A stretch of DNA of 32,456 nucleotides from Methanobacteriota archaeon (GTDB lineage Archaea > Halobacteriota > Methanosarcinia > Methanosarcinales > Methanosarcinaceae): the NCBI GenBank assembly GCA_030054735.1, contig JASGVX010000139.1, positions 1 through 32,456 of the forward strand, in the 5' to 3' direction. Made by a program: the position numbers and the translations under genes. Positions within the stretch are counted from its first letter, which is position 1. Each line of letters starts with the position of its first letter. The notes below the pieces were generated by a model, which saw only the letters and a list, made by a program, of their open reading frames with translations, did no database searches and was not told where the DNA came from. This document shows, piece after piece, positions 25,983 through 32,456 of the stretch.

Positions 25983-26014
25983 ATTATATATACGATGTTT
26001 TGCATATTAATGCA
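25983..26014 (+). promoter_or_regulatory. TATA box and initiator palindrome of the DUF134 gene
   Basis: AAATTATATATAC, centred about 27 bases before the ATG at 26017, predicts a leaderless transcript, in line with the absence of a Shine-Dalgarno. TGCAT-ATTA-ATGCA (26001-26014) covers the predicted start point and could be an autoregulatory operator for the HTH protein it precedes; that is inference. Confidence 0.45.
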
Positions 26015-26016
26015 TA

Positions 26017-26514
26017 ATGGTTCGCCCAAGGAAAAGAAAAATGGTGAATTTTAAACACCAGCTACGGCATTTCAGGCCGGAAAATTTCGAAGAAGGTTCT
26101 TCTGCTGGAGTAGTCCTGACAGTTGATGAACTTGAAGCCATGAGACTCAGTTTTCTGGAAAAACTGACCCAGACCGAAGCTGCTGCCTGTATGGATATTC
26201 ACCAGTCTACTTTTCAGAGGACGCTTAGAAGAGCACTTGAGAAAGTAACTGAAGCCTTTGTTTATGGAAAATCAGTAAAAATTGAAGGAGGAGATTACAG
26301 GATGCCAGGAAGAGACGGTAGCGGTCCTGAAGGTAAAGGACCTGGCGTGGCCGGCCGGGGAGGCCGAAGAAGGTACGGGAACAGGGGAGGAACATGTGAC
26401 CCGGAAACGACATGCATATGTCCTGAATGCGGGTACGAAGTACCTCACAGGGCAGGAGTGCCGTGTATTGAGATGAAATGTGAAAAGTGCGGGACTCAGA
26501 TGCTAAGGAAGTAA
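26017..26514 (+). CDS. DUF134 (UPF0251) HTH protein with zinc-ribbon-like tail
   Basis: This 165-residue predicted DNA-binding protein starts MVRPRKRKMVNFK, as usual for the family. A helix-turn-helix is at about residues 36-85 (TVDELEAMRLSFLEKLTQTE, then AAACMDIHQSTFQRTLRRAL). A Gly-rich stretch (GRDGSGPEGKGPGVAGRGG, about 100-118) and a C-terminal tail with eight cysteines, including CICPEC and CEKC, suggest a bound metal. Family genes often sit beside DUF5320 or NifX/NifB-like metallocofactor proteins, and a DUF5320 gene follows 41 bases later. The actual DNA target and signal are unknown. The stop is TAA. Confidence 0.85.
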   Translation: MVRPRKRKMVNFKHQLRHFRPENFEEGSSAGVVLTVDELEAMRLSFLEKLTQTEAAACMDIHQSTFQRTLRRALEKVTEAFVYGKSVKIEGGDYRMPGRDGSGPEGKGPGVAGRGGRRRYGNRGGTCDPETTCICPECGYEVPHRAGVPCIEMKCEKCGTQMLRK

Positions 26515-26555
26515 CTGATAACGCGACAAAAAGAGTGAATAAAAGGAGATTTTAT

Positions 26556-27026
26556 ATGTCAGATGAAAATAGGACAGGGACGCAGGGCCAGGGGCCAGAG
26601 ATGGGCAGGTATTACTGTACAGGTGATAACGCCCCTGTGTATATGAAGAGGCCTCCTGCCGATTTAGAAAGGAAATTCGAAAGTAATGCCGGCTACAGGC
26701 AAAGGATAGGTGGCGGGCAAAGGATAGGTGGCGGGCAAAGGATGGGACGCGGGCAAAGGATAGGTGGCGGGCAAAGGATAGGCTGCAGGCAAAGGGGCTG
26801 CATGTCGGGTCAGGGTTTCAGGCGCAAAAGAGCTTTTGAGTTCGAGAGTTCTCAAGTATCCGGTACCTCGCATACACCTGATGGATACTACCCGGCACCT
26901 TATCAGGAACAGTCTGAATCTGAAGCGGAGTCTTTTGAAAAAAGGATGAATCTCCTGAAACAGGAACTTGAAACCATTTGCAGGAAACTTAAAACTCTCA
27001 GACTGCCAGAAGGTGGCAGGCAGTAA
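26556..27026 (+). CDS. DUF5320-type protein with hexapeptide repeats
   Basis: This 156-residue protein of unknown function has an N-terminal GTQGQGPEMGRYYC stretch that resembles the GTGPxGxGPxTG motif of DUF5320 and echoes the Gly-rich part of the DUF134 protein before it. Five units of QR(I/M)G(G/R)G follow (an 18-bp DNA repeat at 26700-26789). A C-terminal helix, EKRMNLLKQELETICRKLKT, likely forms a coiled coil. I start at the ATG at 26556 after AAAAGGAGATTTTAT; the open frame runs further up into the preceding gene but lacks a ribosome site there. The stop is TAA. Confidence 0.78.
   Translation: MSDENRTGTQGQGPEMGRYYCTGDNAPVYMKRPPADLERKFESNAGYRQRIGGGQRIGGGQRMGRGQRIGGGQRIGCRQRGCMSGQGFRRKRAFEFESSQVSGTSHTPDGYYPAPYQEQSESEAESFEKRMNLLKQELETICRKLKTLRLPEGGRQ
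26700..26789 (+). repeat. 18-bp in-frame tandem repeat (five units)
   Basis: CAAAGGATAGGTGGCGGG is repeated five times with small changes (third unit ATGGGACGCGGG, fifth CTGCAGG). It encodes Gln-Arg-Ile-Gly-Gly-Gly-like hexapeptides in the DUF5320 protein. Near-identity at the DNA level implies recent expansion. Confidence 0.92.
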
Positions 27027-27165
27027 TTTTTTTTGTCTGGAAAATGGCCTTTTTTCTGCATTAATTCTAAAGAAGATCTTTTCCCTTGCAACTTTTTCTG
27101 TAACTTCCCTATCTCAGGTGTGATTCTCTTTATTTCGGGCCCTGGCTTTTCCTGTTCTTTCTTGC

Positions 27166-27486
27166 TCATGGCTGGTGCCAGGACTTCTTCATCTTTTGCC
27201 AATGACGGAAAAGCTCGACAAATTCATTAATATCGTGTACTAGAAGCACCGGGATTTTTGCATTCCTTAAGACTTTTGCATTTCTTAAGACTTTTGCAGA
27301 TACGCATCCAATCGAGAACTGTTCATATCCGCTTTATCCAGGCGAGCCCACAACAATCATGTCAACTTTTTGCTCTTATGCAAAGTCCACAATTTCTTCA
27401 GCCGGATTTCCTTTTATAGTACTATGGATTTGACTTCCATTTCGGAAGTCTTGCCTTTTCCTCAACATAAGAGGTTGCTTTATGCC
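27166..27486 (-). pseudogene. Broken universal stress protein (UspA family)
   Basis: The minus strand keeps recognisable UspA pieces paralogous to the intact gene at 27884-28342. These are ATSYVEEKARL; KGNPAEEIVDFA-stop-EQKVDMIVVGSPG-stop-SGYEQFSIGC; then VSAKVLRNAKVLRNAKIPVLL, VHDINEFVELF. Both in-frame stops are TAA. The KVLRNA hexapeptide is duplicated by an 18-bp tandem repeat. The N-terminal half is missing. Frame end is TGA at 27168-27166. Confidence 0.8.
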
Positions 27487-27883
27487 CTTATAAATCGTAT
27501 AAAACTATAAATATTAATTATGTGTTAAAAACTTAAACAGGGTTTTTTGTTTATTATAAGAGTGAAAATAACCCTAATTGTAATTAATAATATAATATCA
27601 TATTAAATTGGTTTAAAAACATTTTAAATGAGTTTTTTAGAAAATAAAAATTATAACCAAATATTATTGAAAAATAAGGAATTTGATGGGAAATGGTAAA
27701 ACCTCAATTACTCAAAAGATAAGACTCAAAAAATTTGATTTTTGGTATTGGCTCATCCATATTCCGGATTTTCGTACTTTTCACTATCCTTTCCCATACA
27801 CGATAAGTACGAAACCTTTGCATTCCTTACTAATCCGCTCAGAAAAATCATTCCTGTATCAACTTCTTCTCACTTTTGTGCCT
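27487..27883. other. Spacer between the broken and intact UspA genes
   Basis: AT-rich, with no gene that I can support. A plus-strand frame at 27683-27913 has no recognisable motif and overlaps the intact uspA 3' end. Confidence 0.6.
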
Positions 27884-28342
27884 TTACCGGAAAACCAGCA
27901 CAGGAATTTTTGAATACCTTATGATTTTATCAGACACGCTTCCAAGTACAGCCCGTTCATATCTACCTTTTCCAAGCGACCCCACTATGATCATATCGAT
28001 ATTATTATCCTCTGCAAAATTTATAATCTTTTCAGCCGGATGGCCTTTAAGCACCCTGGTTTCTACTTCCACACCGGCATCTTTTCCAATCCTCTCCACA
28101 TAAGAGGTTGCTTCATGCCCTACTCTCTCATGTTCATCAAGCACTTCTTTTGACCATATTTTATCCAGCGAAACTGAGCGATAAGGTGTTGTATCAATAA
28201 CATACAGGGCATATACTTTTGCCCCACTGCACCCAAGCATTTCTATACCGAAATTTGCGGCTTCGTTTGCGGTCTCTGAGCCATCGGTAGCGATCAGTAT
28301 CTGTCTTCGCGGTTTACATTTGATATCAGTGTTTTCTTCCAT
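27884..28342 (-). CDS. Universal stress protein, UspA family (ATP-binding type)
   Basis: This 152-residue cytoplasmic protein has the UspA fold. The N-terminal strand ILIATDGSETANEAANFGI carries the Asp of the nucleotide site, and the ATP-binding motif G-x2-G-x9-G-S is intact in GSLGKGRYERAVLGS. The C-terminus KIIRYSKIPVLVFR is typical. The exact role is unknown; relatives respond to stress or energy state. It lies beside a decayed paralogue, suggesting tandem duplication followed by loss. The stop is TAA. Confidence 0.92.
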   Translation of the reverse strand: MEENTDIKCKPRRQILIATDGSETANEAANFGIEMLGCSGAKVYALYVIDTTPYRSVSLDKIWSKEVLDEHERVGHEATSYVERIGKDAGVEVETRVLKGHPAEKIINFAEDNNIDMIIVGSLGKGRYERAVLGSVSDKIIRYSKIPVLVFR

Positions 28343-28630
28343 TCTTATCCCTCGTGTTCTTGATTTATTGTTTCTAAATTTGTGCTCCTGTATCCAGGGT
28401 TTTCATCCTCTTTACAGGCCTATGTTTTTTCCAGTACAGAGCCACAGGTCAAAATCAAAATTCTTCAAGCTTACTCTCTATGCTCTGACTACCGCATTTT
28501 ATTCTCTATCTAATTATTGATTTGCTCATATTAATAATTTCATCAATTTATTTCCCAAGAATAATAAAAATATCCCACAAGGTAAAAGTCATATACTTCA
28601 GAATACAATTAATAAAGAGGAGAATAGATC

Positions 28631-29593
28631 TTGGGAAAACAGAAAACCAAATTAATCCAGATATTATTTTTGATGTCCATTATACTCCTTTTTGCTTCTG
28701 GTAGCGGCTGCATCCGGAGTTTTGAGGAGGAAAGCTATTACAACATCAATGATATGGACATCTCGGCAGATCGTGTAGGGGCATCTTTTGTAGACCTTAA
28801 TGTTACGACATACATAGAAAAAAACCAGGGAGATAAAGAGAAAAACACCTCTCTTCTTCTGAAAGCTTATAGCAGGGAGAGCGGGCTGCTAGAAGCACAG
28901 GAAAAAGTAAATATCGGGAAGCTGAAAAAAGGGGAAACAAAAGCCGTAAGCCAGAGCCTTAGCCTTCCCAAGGCCGGAGGACATGATATACGCTCAGTCC
29001 TTTTTGAAGAGGAAATGCAGAAAGGCAGCGGAGAAATTAAAGTTTACAACCTGGATTTTCTTCCTGCCAATGTGCAGGATATAGGGATTGAAATTTCCGA
29101 AATGGATTTCCAGGTCAGAAAGGTGGAAGACGGAAAAGTCCTCGTTGAAAGTGATATTTACATAACAAACGAGGACAGGGAAACCAGCCCTAATTTCCGC
29201 ACGCTTGTTAAGATCCGGGAAATGGATGCAGGACTTCTTGCAGATAAGGCCTGGATCCAGACAGGGAAAATCAAGCCCGAAACAACTGTTATCCGGAGTG
29301 CTAACCTGACAATGCCTGACCAGTACAACTACGTTGTTGAAGTGTTGATCTGGAATAATGATACTATCGTAAAGCGTGGAGAAGGTTATATCCAGCTCCA
29401 TCCAGAAATAAAGGTCAAGGATAAGACTGAAACGGAGACCAAGAAGATTCAGACAAGTGATTTCGTAAATATTGACGAATATGAAATGGTTCCTGAAGAA
29501 GAGTACGCCAGAAAATCTACTCCAGGATTCAACCTGTTCCTGTCAGCAGTCCTGCTCTTTTCGGCGGCAGTTCTAAGGAGGCGATTTGGATGA
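28631..29593 (+). CDS. Secreted surface protein with PGF-CTERM-type anchor
   Basis: This 320-residue protein starts at TTG (28631), with GAGGAGAA 7-8 bases upstream. A signal segment (about residues 8-24) ends in GSGC with Cys27, which looks like a lipobox. The C-terminus is STPGFNLFLSAVLLFSAAVL then Arg-rich, the pattern of PGF-CTERM tails that archaeosortase A processes and links to a lipid. The middle is beta-rich, with several Asn-x-Ser/Thr sites. The function is unknown; a cell-envelope role is inferred from the sorting signals. It overlaps the next gene by 4 bases (ATGA). Confidence 0.82.
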   Translation: MGKQKTKLIQILFLMSIILLFASGSGCIRSFEEESYYNINDMDISADRVGASFVDLNVTTYIEKNQGDKEKNTSLLLKAYSRESGLLEAQEKVNIGKLKKGETKAVSQSLSLPKAGGHDIRSVLFEEEMQKGSGEIKVYNLDFLPANVQDIGIEISEMDFQVRKVEDGKVLVESDIYITNEDRETSPNFRTLVKIREMDAGLLADKAWIQTGKIKPETTVIRSANLTMPDQYNYVVEVLIWNNDTIVKRGEGYIQLHPEIKVKDKTETETKKIQTSDFVNIDEYEMVPEEEYARKSTPGFNLFLSAVLLFSAAVLRRRFG

Positions 29594-29865
29594 GTGAAAT
29601 CGAAAAATCAAGTAATAAAGAGGAGCTCAGGTCAGAAAAACAAAATACAATATTGTCAGACCTTGGGGGAGATTTTAAGAAAGGAGTTTTTGTGATTGCC
29701 ATGCTCTTCCTGCTTGTGGCAACAGTCCAGATTTATTCCTCCATAGAGCAAATAATCGGGATATGGTTCGAGTATCAATATATACCCATTTTCAGGGCTG
29801 TGTACAATTTCATTATCCTGCTCATATGCCTGTACATCATCAGGCTGTACATAATAAAACGCTGA
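29590..29865 (+). CDS. Small membrane protein, function unknown
   Basis: The 91-residue protein has a charged N-terminus (about 1-31) and two hydrophobic segments (GVFVIAMLFLLVATVQIY at about 32-49 and FIILLICLYIIRLYII at about 74-89), with a Lys-Arg end. It overlaps the PGF-CTERM protein gene by 4 bases (ATGA), so the two are translationally coupled and may work together at the cell surface. The stop is TGA. No family is recognised. Confidence 0.75.
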   Translation: MSEIEKSSNKEELRSEKQNTILSDLGGDFKKGVFVIAMLFLLVATVQIYSSIEQIIGIWFEYQYIPIFRAVYNFIILLICLYIIRLYIIKR

Positions 29866-29920
29866 AAAATGCTGAAAAACGCTGAGATCTGGAAAAACAA
29901 ACCGCTAATTTGAGGAGACT

Positions 29921-30586
29921 TTAAATTTCAGTCTCTTCAACCATCTTTTTTACGGTTTCAAGTACGAGAACCGCATCCTGCCTTTTTACGTCTATTTCAT
30001 TTTTAATGAAAAAATCAAGCACTTCATTCCTTTTTTCTTCAGAGATGAGACCTTTTTTAGCCCCTTCTTTCGTAAGCCCGAGATAGCTCCGGTCAGGGTA
30101 GTAAGAATTGATTGCAAGCTCCAGAAGATCCTCATATTCTTTTTCGCTTACAAGTCCGGCAGCCAGAGCTGCTTTAAGAGTCTCCCTTATGTTTACCAGC
30201 GGCACGGAAATGGGTTCAAAGGTATCAGGGTTTGTGCTTACGGCAACCTCGTCATCAGATTCAATTACACCGTCCCTGTACCACTCATAGACTTTTCCGA
30301 CGCCTATCATGCCGTGCGTGTCCAGTTCCGAAGCCCTGAGAGCTCCCATGCTGGCGCCACCTACAACTTTTACGCCTGCATTAAGAGCAGAGATGATCTC
30401 CCTGTGTCCGACCGCAGCCCTGTCAAAGAAGATTCCATCTATAATTCCCATGACATTATACCCCTGTTTGACAAATTTTTCAAGCTGAAACCTGCGTACA
30501 GGAGGCTGGTAGTCTGCCCTGAGGATTTTTTTTGCATCCTCATGGCTTATGCTGTTGCCGGTAAAGATTACTGCTTTTGCTTTCAT
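29921..30586 (-). CDS. tfuA: TfuA-like protein (MCR thioamidation)
   Basis: This 221-residue partner of YcaO is needed for thioamide formation at the conserved glycine of the McrA subunit of methyl-coenzyme M reductase in methanogens. The TfuA core is visible as GGASMGALRASELDTHGMIG, with KAVIFTGNSISHEDAKKIL at the N-terminus. I use the ATG at 30586, which forms a 4-base ATGA overlap with the ycaO stop; a GTG four codons earlier is also open. TfuA is thought to help supply or deliver sulfur to YcaO. The stop is TAA. Confidence 0.92.
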   Translation of the reverse strand: MKAKAVIFTGNSISHEDAKKILRADYQPPVRRFQLEKFVKQGYNVMGIIDGIFFDRAAVGHREIISALNAGVKVVGGASMGALRASELDTHGMIGVGKVYEWYRDGVIESDDEVAVSTNPDTFEPISVPLVNIRETLKAALAAGLVSEKEYEDLLELAINSYYPDRSYLGLTKEGAKKGLISEEKRNEVLDFFIKNEIDVKRQDAVLVLETVKKMVEETEI

Positions 30587-31857
30587 CTTCTTTTCCACGG
30601 CTTGTCGTTTTTATTCCTGGAAAACTCTCTCTTTTTCCCTGCGTTGATTCTTCTTCCTTTGCGGTCACGGTCTATCGTAAAGAGCTCAAAGCCCGGGATA
30701 ATTACTCTGACCACTGGCACTGCAACTTCTTCTCTTGAAAGGTCAACGACAAGTACCCTTTCGCTAAGGTCCTTCAGTTTTTCGAGTATCACGTCAATGT
30801 TTTCCGCAGGGCTTTTCCTGGAGAGATCCTGAACTTCGTAAAGGGAAATCTTTTCTCCTTCTTCGAACCAGAACCAGTTCAAGCGCTTCATACGGTCATA
30901 CCCTACACTCCGGATAAAACCCTCTCTATCCGTATCTTCCCTTGCGCCCTGGATCTGGACAACCCTCGACTGTGCAGCTTCGGTTATTGCTCTTGCAACC
31001 GCGATTTCGGGTTTCAGGTGGGAACCTGCCCCCATGACCAGAAGAGCCGGGTCTTTTAGTTTTACGTCATCAGTTGCCGCAATAATTGTAGGGATTCCTG
31101 TGTCAGTCGGGACAAGCCAGATTTTGAGGTCTATTCCTGCGTCTTTGAACTTTTGGGCAAGTTCATAGACGTACCCGTCTTCTTCAGTGAGAACGATCTC
31201 TTTTCCAAGTTCTCTGGTAAACTGGGCTGTGCTGATTGCATCTCTTTCTATGACCTCAAGCAGCCCGTGAAGGATAGCTTCCTCAAGCACGTTTCCTGAA
31301 GCCAGCCCATTGGTATTGCTCAGGAATAATTTCTGACACTGTCCGGGGCTGTCATATGGGTGATATACTGCATTTGCACTCACAAAGACTTCTTCTTTAT
31401 TCAGTAAATCGTATGCTTCGACCCACTCAAGAAGAGAGCTTGGGTTATAGGGCTGAGACAGGATAAGGGCATCCGGGTCAAGCACAGTGCAGTTTTCCCT
31501 GGCGTTCAGGTAAGATTCTACAAGAGCAGGAGCTGAAATGTCGCCTGCAATGTTTGCGTTCAGGCCAGGCCTTTCAGCCAGACAGCGTTCAAAACTCTCC
31601 ATTATTGCCGAAATCCTGGCTCTCTGTTCAGTTGAACCTTTGCCTGAGTAGATGCTGATTGCTCCCGGAGCGGCACTGGGGCGAATTGAAGAGAATATAG
31701 GAATTCCGAGTCTGTCCAGGTTTGTAATATCTGCAATTCGGGTAACTCCTATCTTTTTTATTTGATCTTTTGTGTTTTCAAGGGTTGTGGCTTCATCATA
31801 CACGCGCTGTGTGCCTTCGATGTATGAGAGAGATCTGTCAATTTTTATCTCGGGCAT
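30583..31857 (-). CDS. ycaO: YcaO enzyme for thioglycine formation in methyl-CoM reductase
   Basis: This 424-residue ATP-dependent enzyme activates a peptide amide for thioamidation; in methanogens the substrate is McrA. ATP- and Mg-binding YcaO motifs with glutamates are visible: RARISAIMESFERCLAE (first), EEAILHGLLEVIERDAIS (second), and a later VARAITEAAQSRVVQIQGAR. I choose the ATG at 31857 over the one at 31875. A TATA box (31882-31890) is only about 10 bases before the latter, but well placed for transcription starting at about 31857-31860. The pair ycaO-tfuA forms a two-gene operon. The stop is TGA. Confidence 0.94.
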   Translation of the reverse strand: MPEIKIDRSLSYIEGTQRVYDEATTLENTKDQIKKIGVTRIADITNLDRLGIPIFSSIRPSAAPGAISIYSGKGSTEQRARISAIMESFERCLAERPGLNANIAGDISAPALVESYLNARENCTVLDPDALILSQPYNPSSLLEWVEAYDLLNKEEVFVSANAVYHPYDSPGQCQKLFLSNTNGLASGNVLEEAILHGLLEVIERDAISTAQFTRELGKEIVLTEEDGYVYELAQKFKDAGIDLKIWLVPTDTGIPTIIAATDDVKLKDPALLVMGAGSHLKPEIAVARAITEAAQSRVVQIQGAREDTDREGFIRSVGYDRMKRLNWFWFEEGEKISLYEVQDLSRKSPAENIDVILEKLKDLSERVLVVDLSREEVAVPVVRVIIPGFELFTIDRDRKGRRINAGKKREFSRNKNDKPWKRR

Positions 31858-31881
31858 AGTTAGAAACCTTCTCATTTCCTG

Positions 31882-31890
31882 TTATATATT
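31882..31890 (-). promoter_or_regulatory. TATA box of ycaO-tfuA
   Basis: AATATATAA on the minus strand is centred about 28 bases before the ATG at 31857, indicating a near-leaderless transcript and deciding the start codon. Confidence 0.5.
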
Positions 31891-32105
31891 TTGTGATTTT
31901 TCGGGATTATGGATCTTTTTACAGAGAGTTTTCGTAGTTGTTATGAGAGAACTTATTTGACAAACAGAATAACAAGTGAAAATACATGGAATACATGGAA
32001 TACACAGAATAGCGCTATATATTGCAGGGTCTATAAGTATGTAAGAGGGTTTATAAGGGGGTTTTGTCCAATGAATCTTAAAAAATTGTTTCTGGAAGAA
32101 AAACT
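31891..32105. other. Spacer upstream of ycaO
   Basis: No gene is seen. It contains short repeats such as ATACATGGA-ATACATGGA (about 31982-31999). Plus-strand open frames here have no recognisable motif. Confidence 0.5.
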
Positions 32106-32190
32106 AGTGTCGTGTCAGTCATCAAGGATTATAAGATTTTGATTTGTTGTAATCGATTATATACGACATCTTAACGCTGATAATAACACT
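32106..32190. repeat. 85-bp palindromic element, copy 2
   Basis: It begins AGTGTCGTGTCAGTCATCAAGG and matches 13404-13487 closely at the left and centre (GTAATCGATTATA). The right end (CGCTGATAATAACACT) is more diverged but still an imperfect inverted repeat of the left. Confidence 0.8.
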
Positions 32191-32300
32191 GGAGGTTTTG
32201 GTCTCCTGAGTGAGATTCATAAAGAAAACTTAAAATGCAAGAAATATTAAAAGATTCCGTTGAAGTTCTCAGGTCTCGAAGTTGAAAAGAGGTCTCTTCA

Positions 32301-32456
32301 GGCAGTCTCAAAACTCAAACCATTTCTACAATTGGGTAATGAGAACCGTTTACTTTAAAAACATGACCACTTAAAACAGAGAAATTTAGATATGAATTAA
32401 CCTTATAGTAGAAAAAATTGACACAAATGTAGAATTAACTTTAGTTTTGAGACAGC
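32301..32456. mobile_element. Short transposon-like element with GGC(A/T)GTCTCAAAAC ends
   Basis: The left end GGCAGTCTCAAAACTCAAA and right end TTTAGTTTTGAGACAGC are inverted repeats about 155 bases apart with no coding frame between them. The right end coincides with the end of the window. The left half matches the solo end at 6202-6263, so at least two loci carry the family. Confidence 0.78.

Noticed and set aside
26903-27202. Minus-strand frame of 99 codons after the DUF5320 gene
   Set aside because: It overlaps the coding end of the DUF5320 gene and the UspA remnant, and lacks any family features. Its Lys/Glu-rich part could be chance.
31858-31875. ATG at 31875 as the ycaO start
   Set aside because: The TATA box lies only about 10 bases upstream, too close for a transcript that includes this codon.

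Overview
The window looks like a chromosomal segment of a methylotrophic methanogen of the genus Methanosarcina. It carries a complete pyrrolysine set on the minus strand (tRNA-Pyl with a CUA anticodon, then pylS, pylB, pylC, pylD). Next to it are the methylamine-pathway genes mtbA and ramA. It also has archaeal aRF1, the DP1 subunit of DNA polymerase D, the wyosine enzyme TYW1/Taw1 and the YcaO-TfuA pair that thioamidates methyl-CoM reductase. Intergenic DNA is AT-rich with archaeal TATA boxes. The gene order resembles what I recall for Methanosarcina acetivorans, but the 447-residue PylS and local differences stop me naming a species.

Layout. 1-219: a 17-bp tandem array. 344-5493: aRF1, TYW1 and DP1, all minus strand, with a hairpin-rich possible RNA at about 1880-2097. 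5494-6718: long AT-rich spacer with one end of a transposon-like element. 6764-12187: five-gene oligopeptide/nickel-type ABC importer operon, plus strand. 12516-14203: a graveyard holding a broken archaeoflavoprotein/DmrX-like gene, a broken TIR-like gene, an 84-bp palindromic element and a deleted insertion sequence. 14309-15328: mtbA. 15755-16316: a decayed methyltransferase gene. 16687-18306: ramA. 19086-19583: inorganic pyrophosphatase. 19834-24668: the pyl operon. 25172-28342: a squalene-cyclase-like repeat protein, a DUF134/DUF5320 pair, a broken UspA and an intact UspA. 28631-29865: a PGF-CTERM surface protein and a small membrane protein. 29921-31857: tfuA and ycaO. 32106-32456: two more mobile-element-like repeats.

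How the genes work together. PylB, PylC and PylD make pyrrolysine from lysine, and PylS charges tRNA-Pyl so that UAG in methylamine methyltransferase genes (outside this window) is decoded. RamA reductively activates the corrinoid proteins, and MtbA passes the methyl group from corrinoid to coenzyme M. Methyl-CoM reductase, the next enzyme, is the known YcaO-TfuA target. aRF1 retains the motifs of an omnipotent release factor and should compete with tRNA-Pyl at UAG.

The most interesting observation is that pylB is the only one of 23 apparently intact genes here that ends in TAG. That amber codon lies one base before a non-AUG (CTG) pylC start, so pyrrolysine supply could feed back on translation at the pylB-pylC junction. 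A perfect-arm palindrome over the predicted TATA box of pylT is a second candidate control point. The spacers around mtbA, ramA and ppa hold several families of short inverted-repeat elements and gene remnants.
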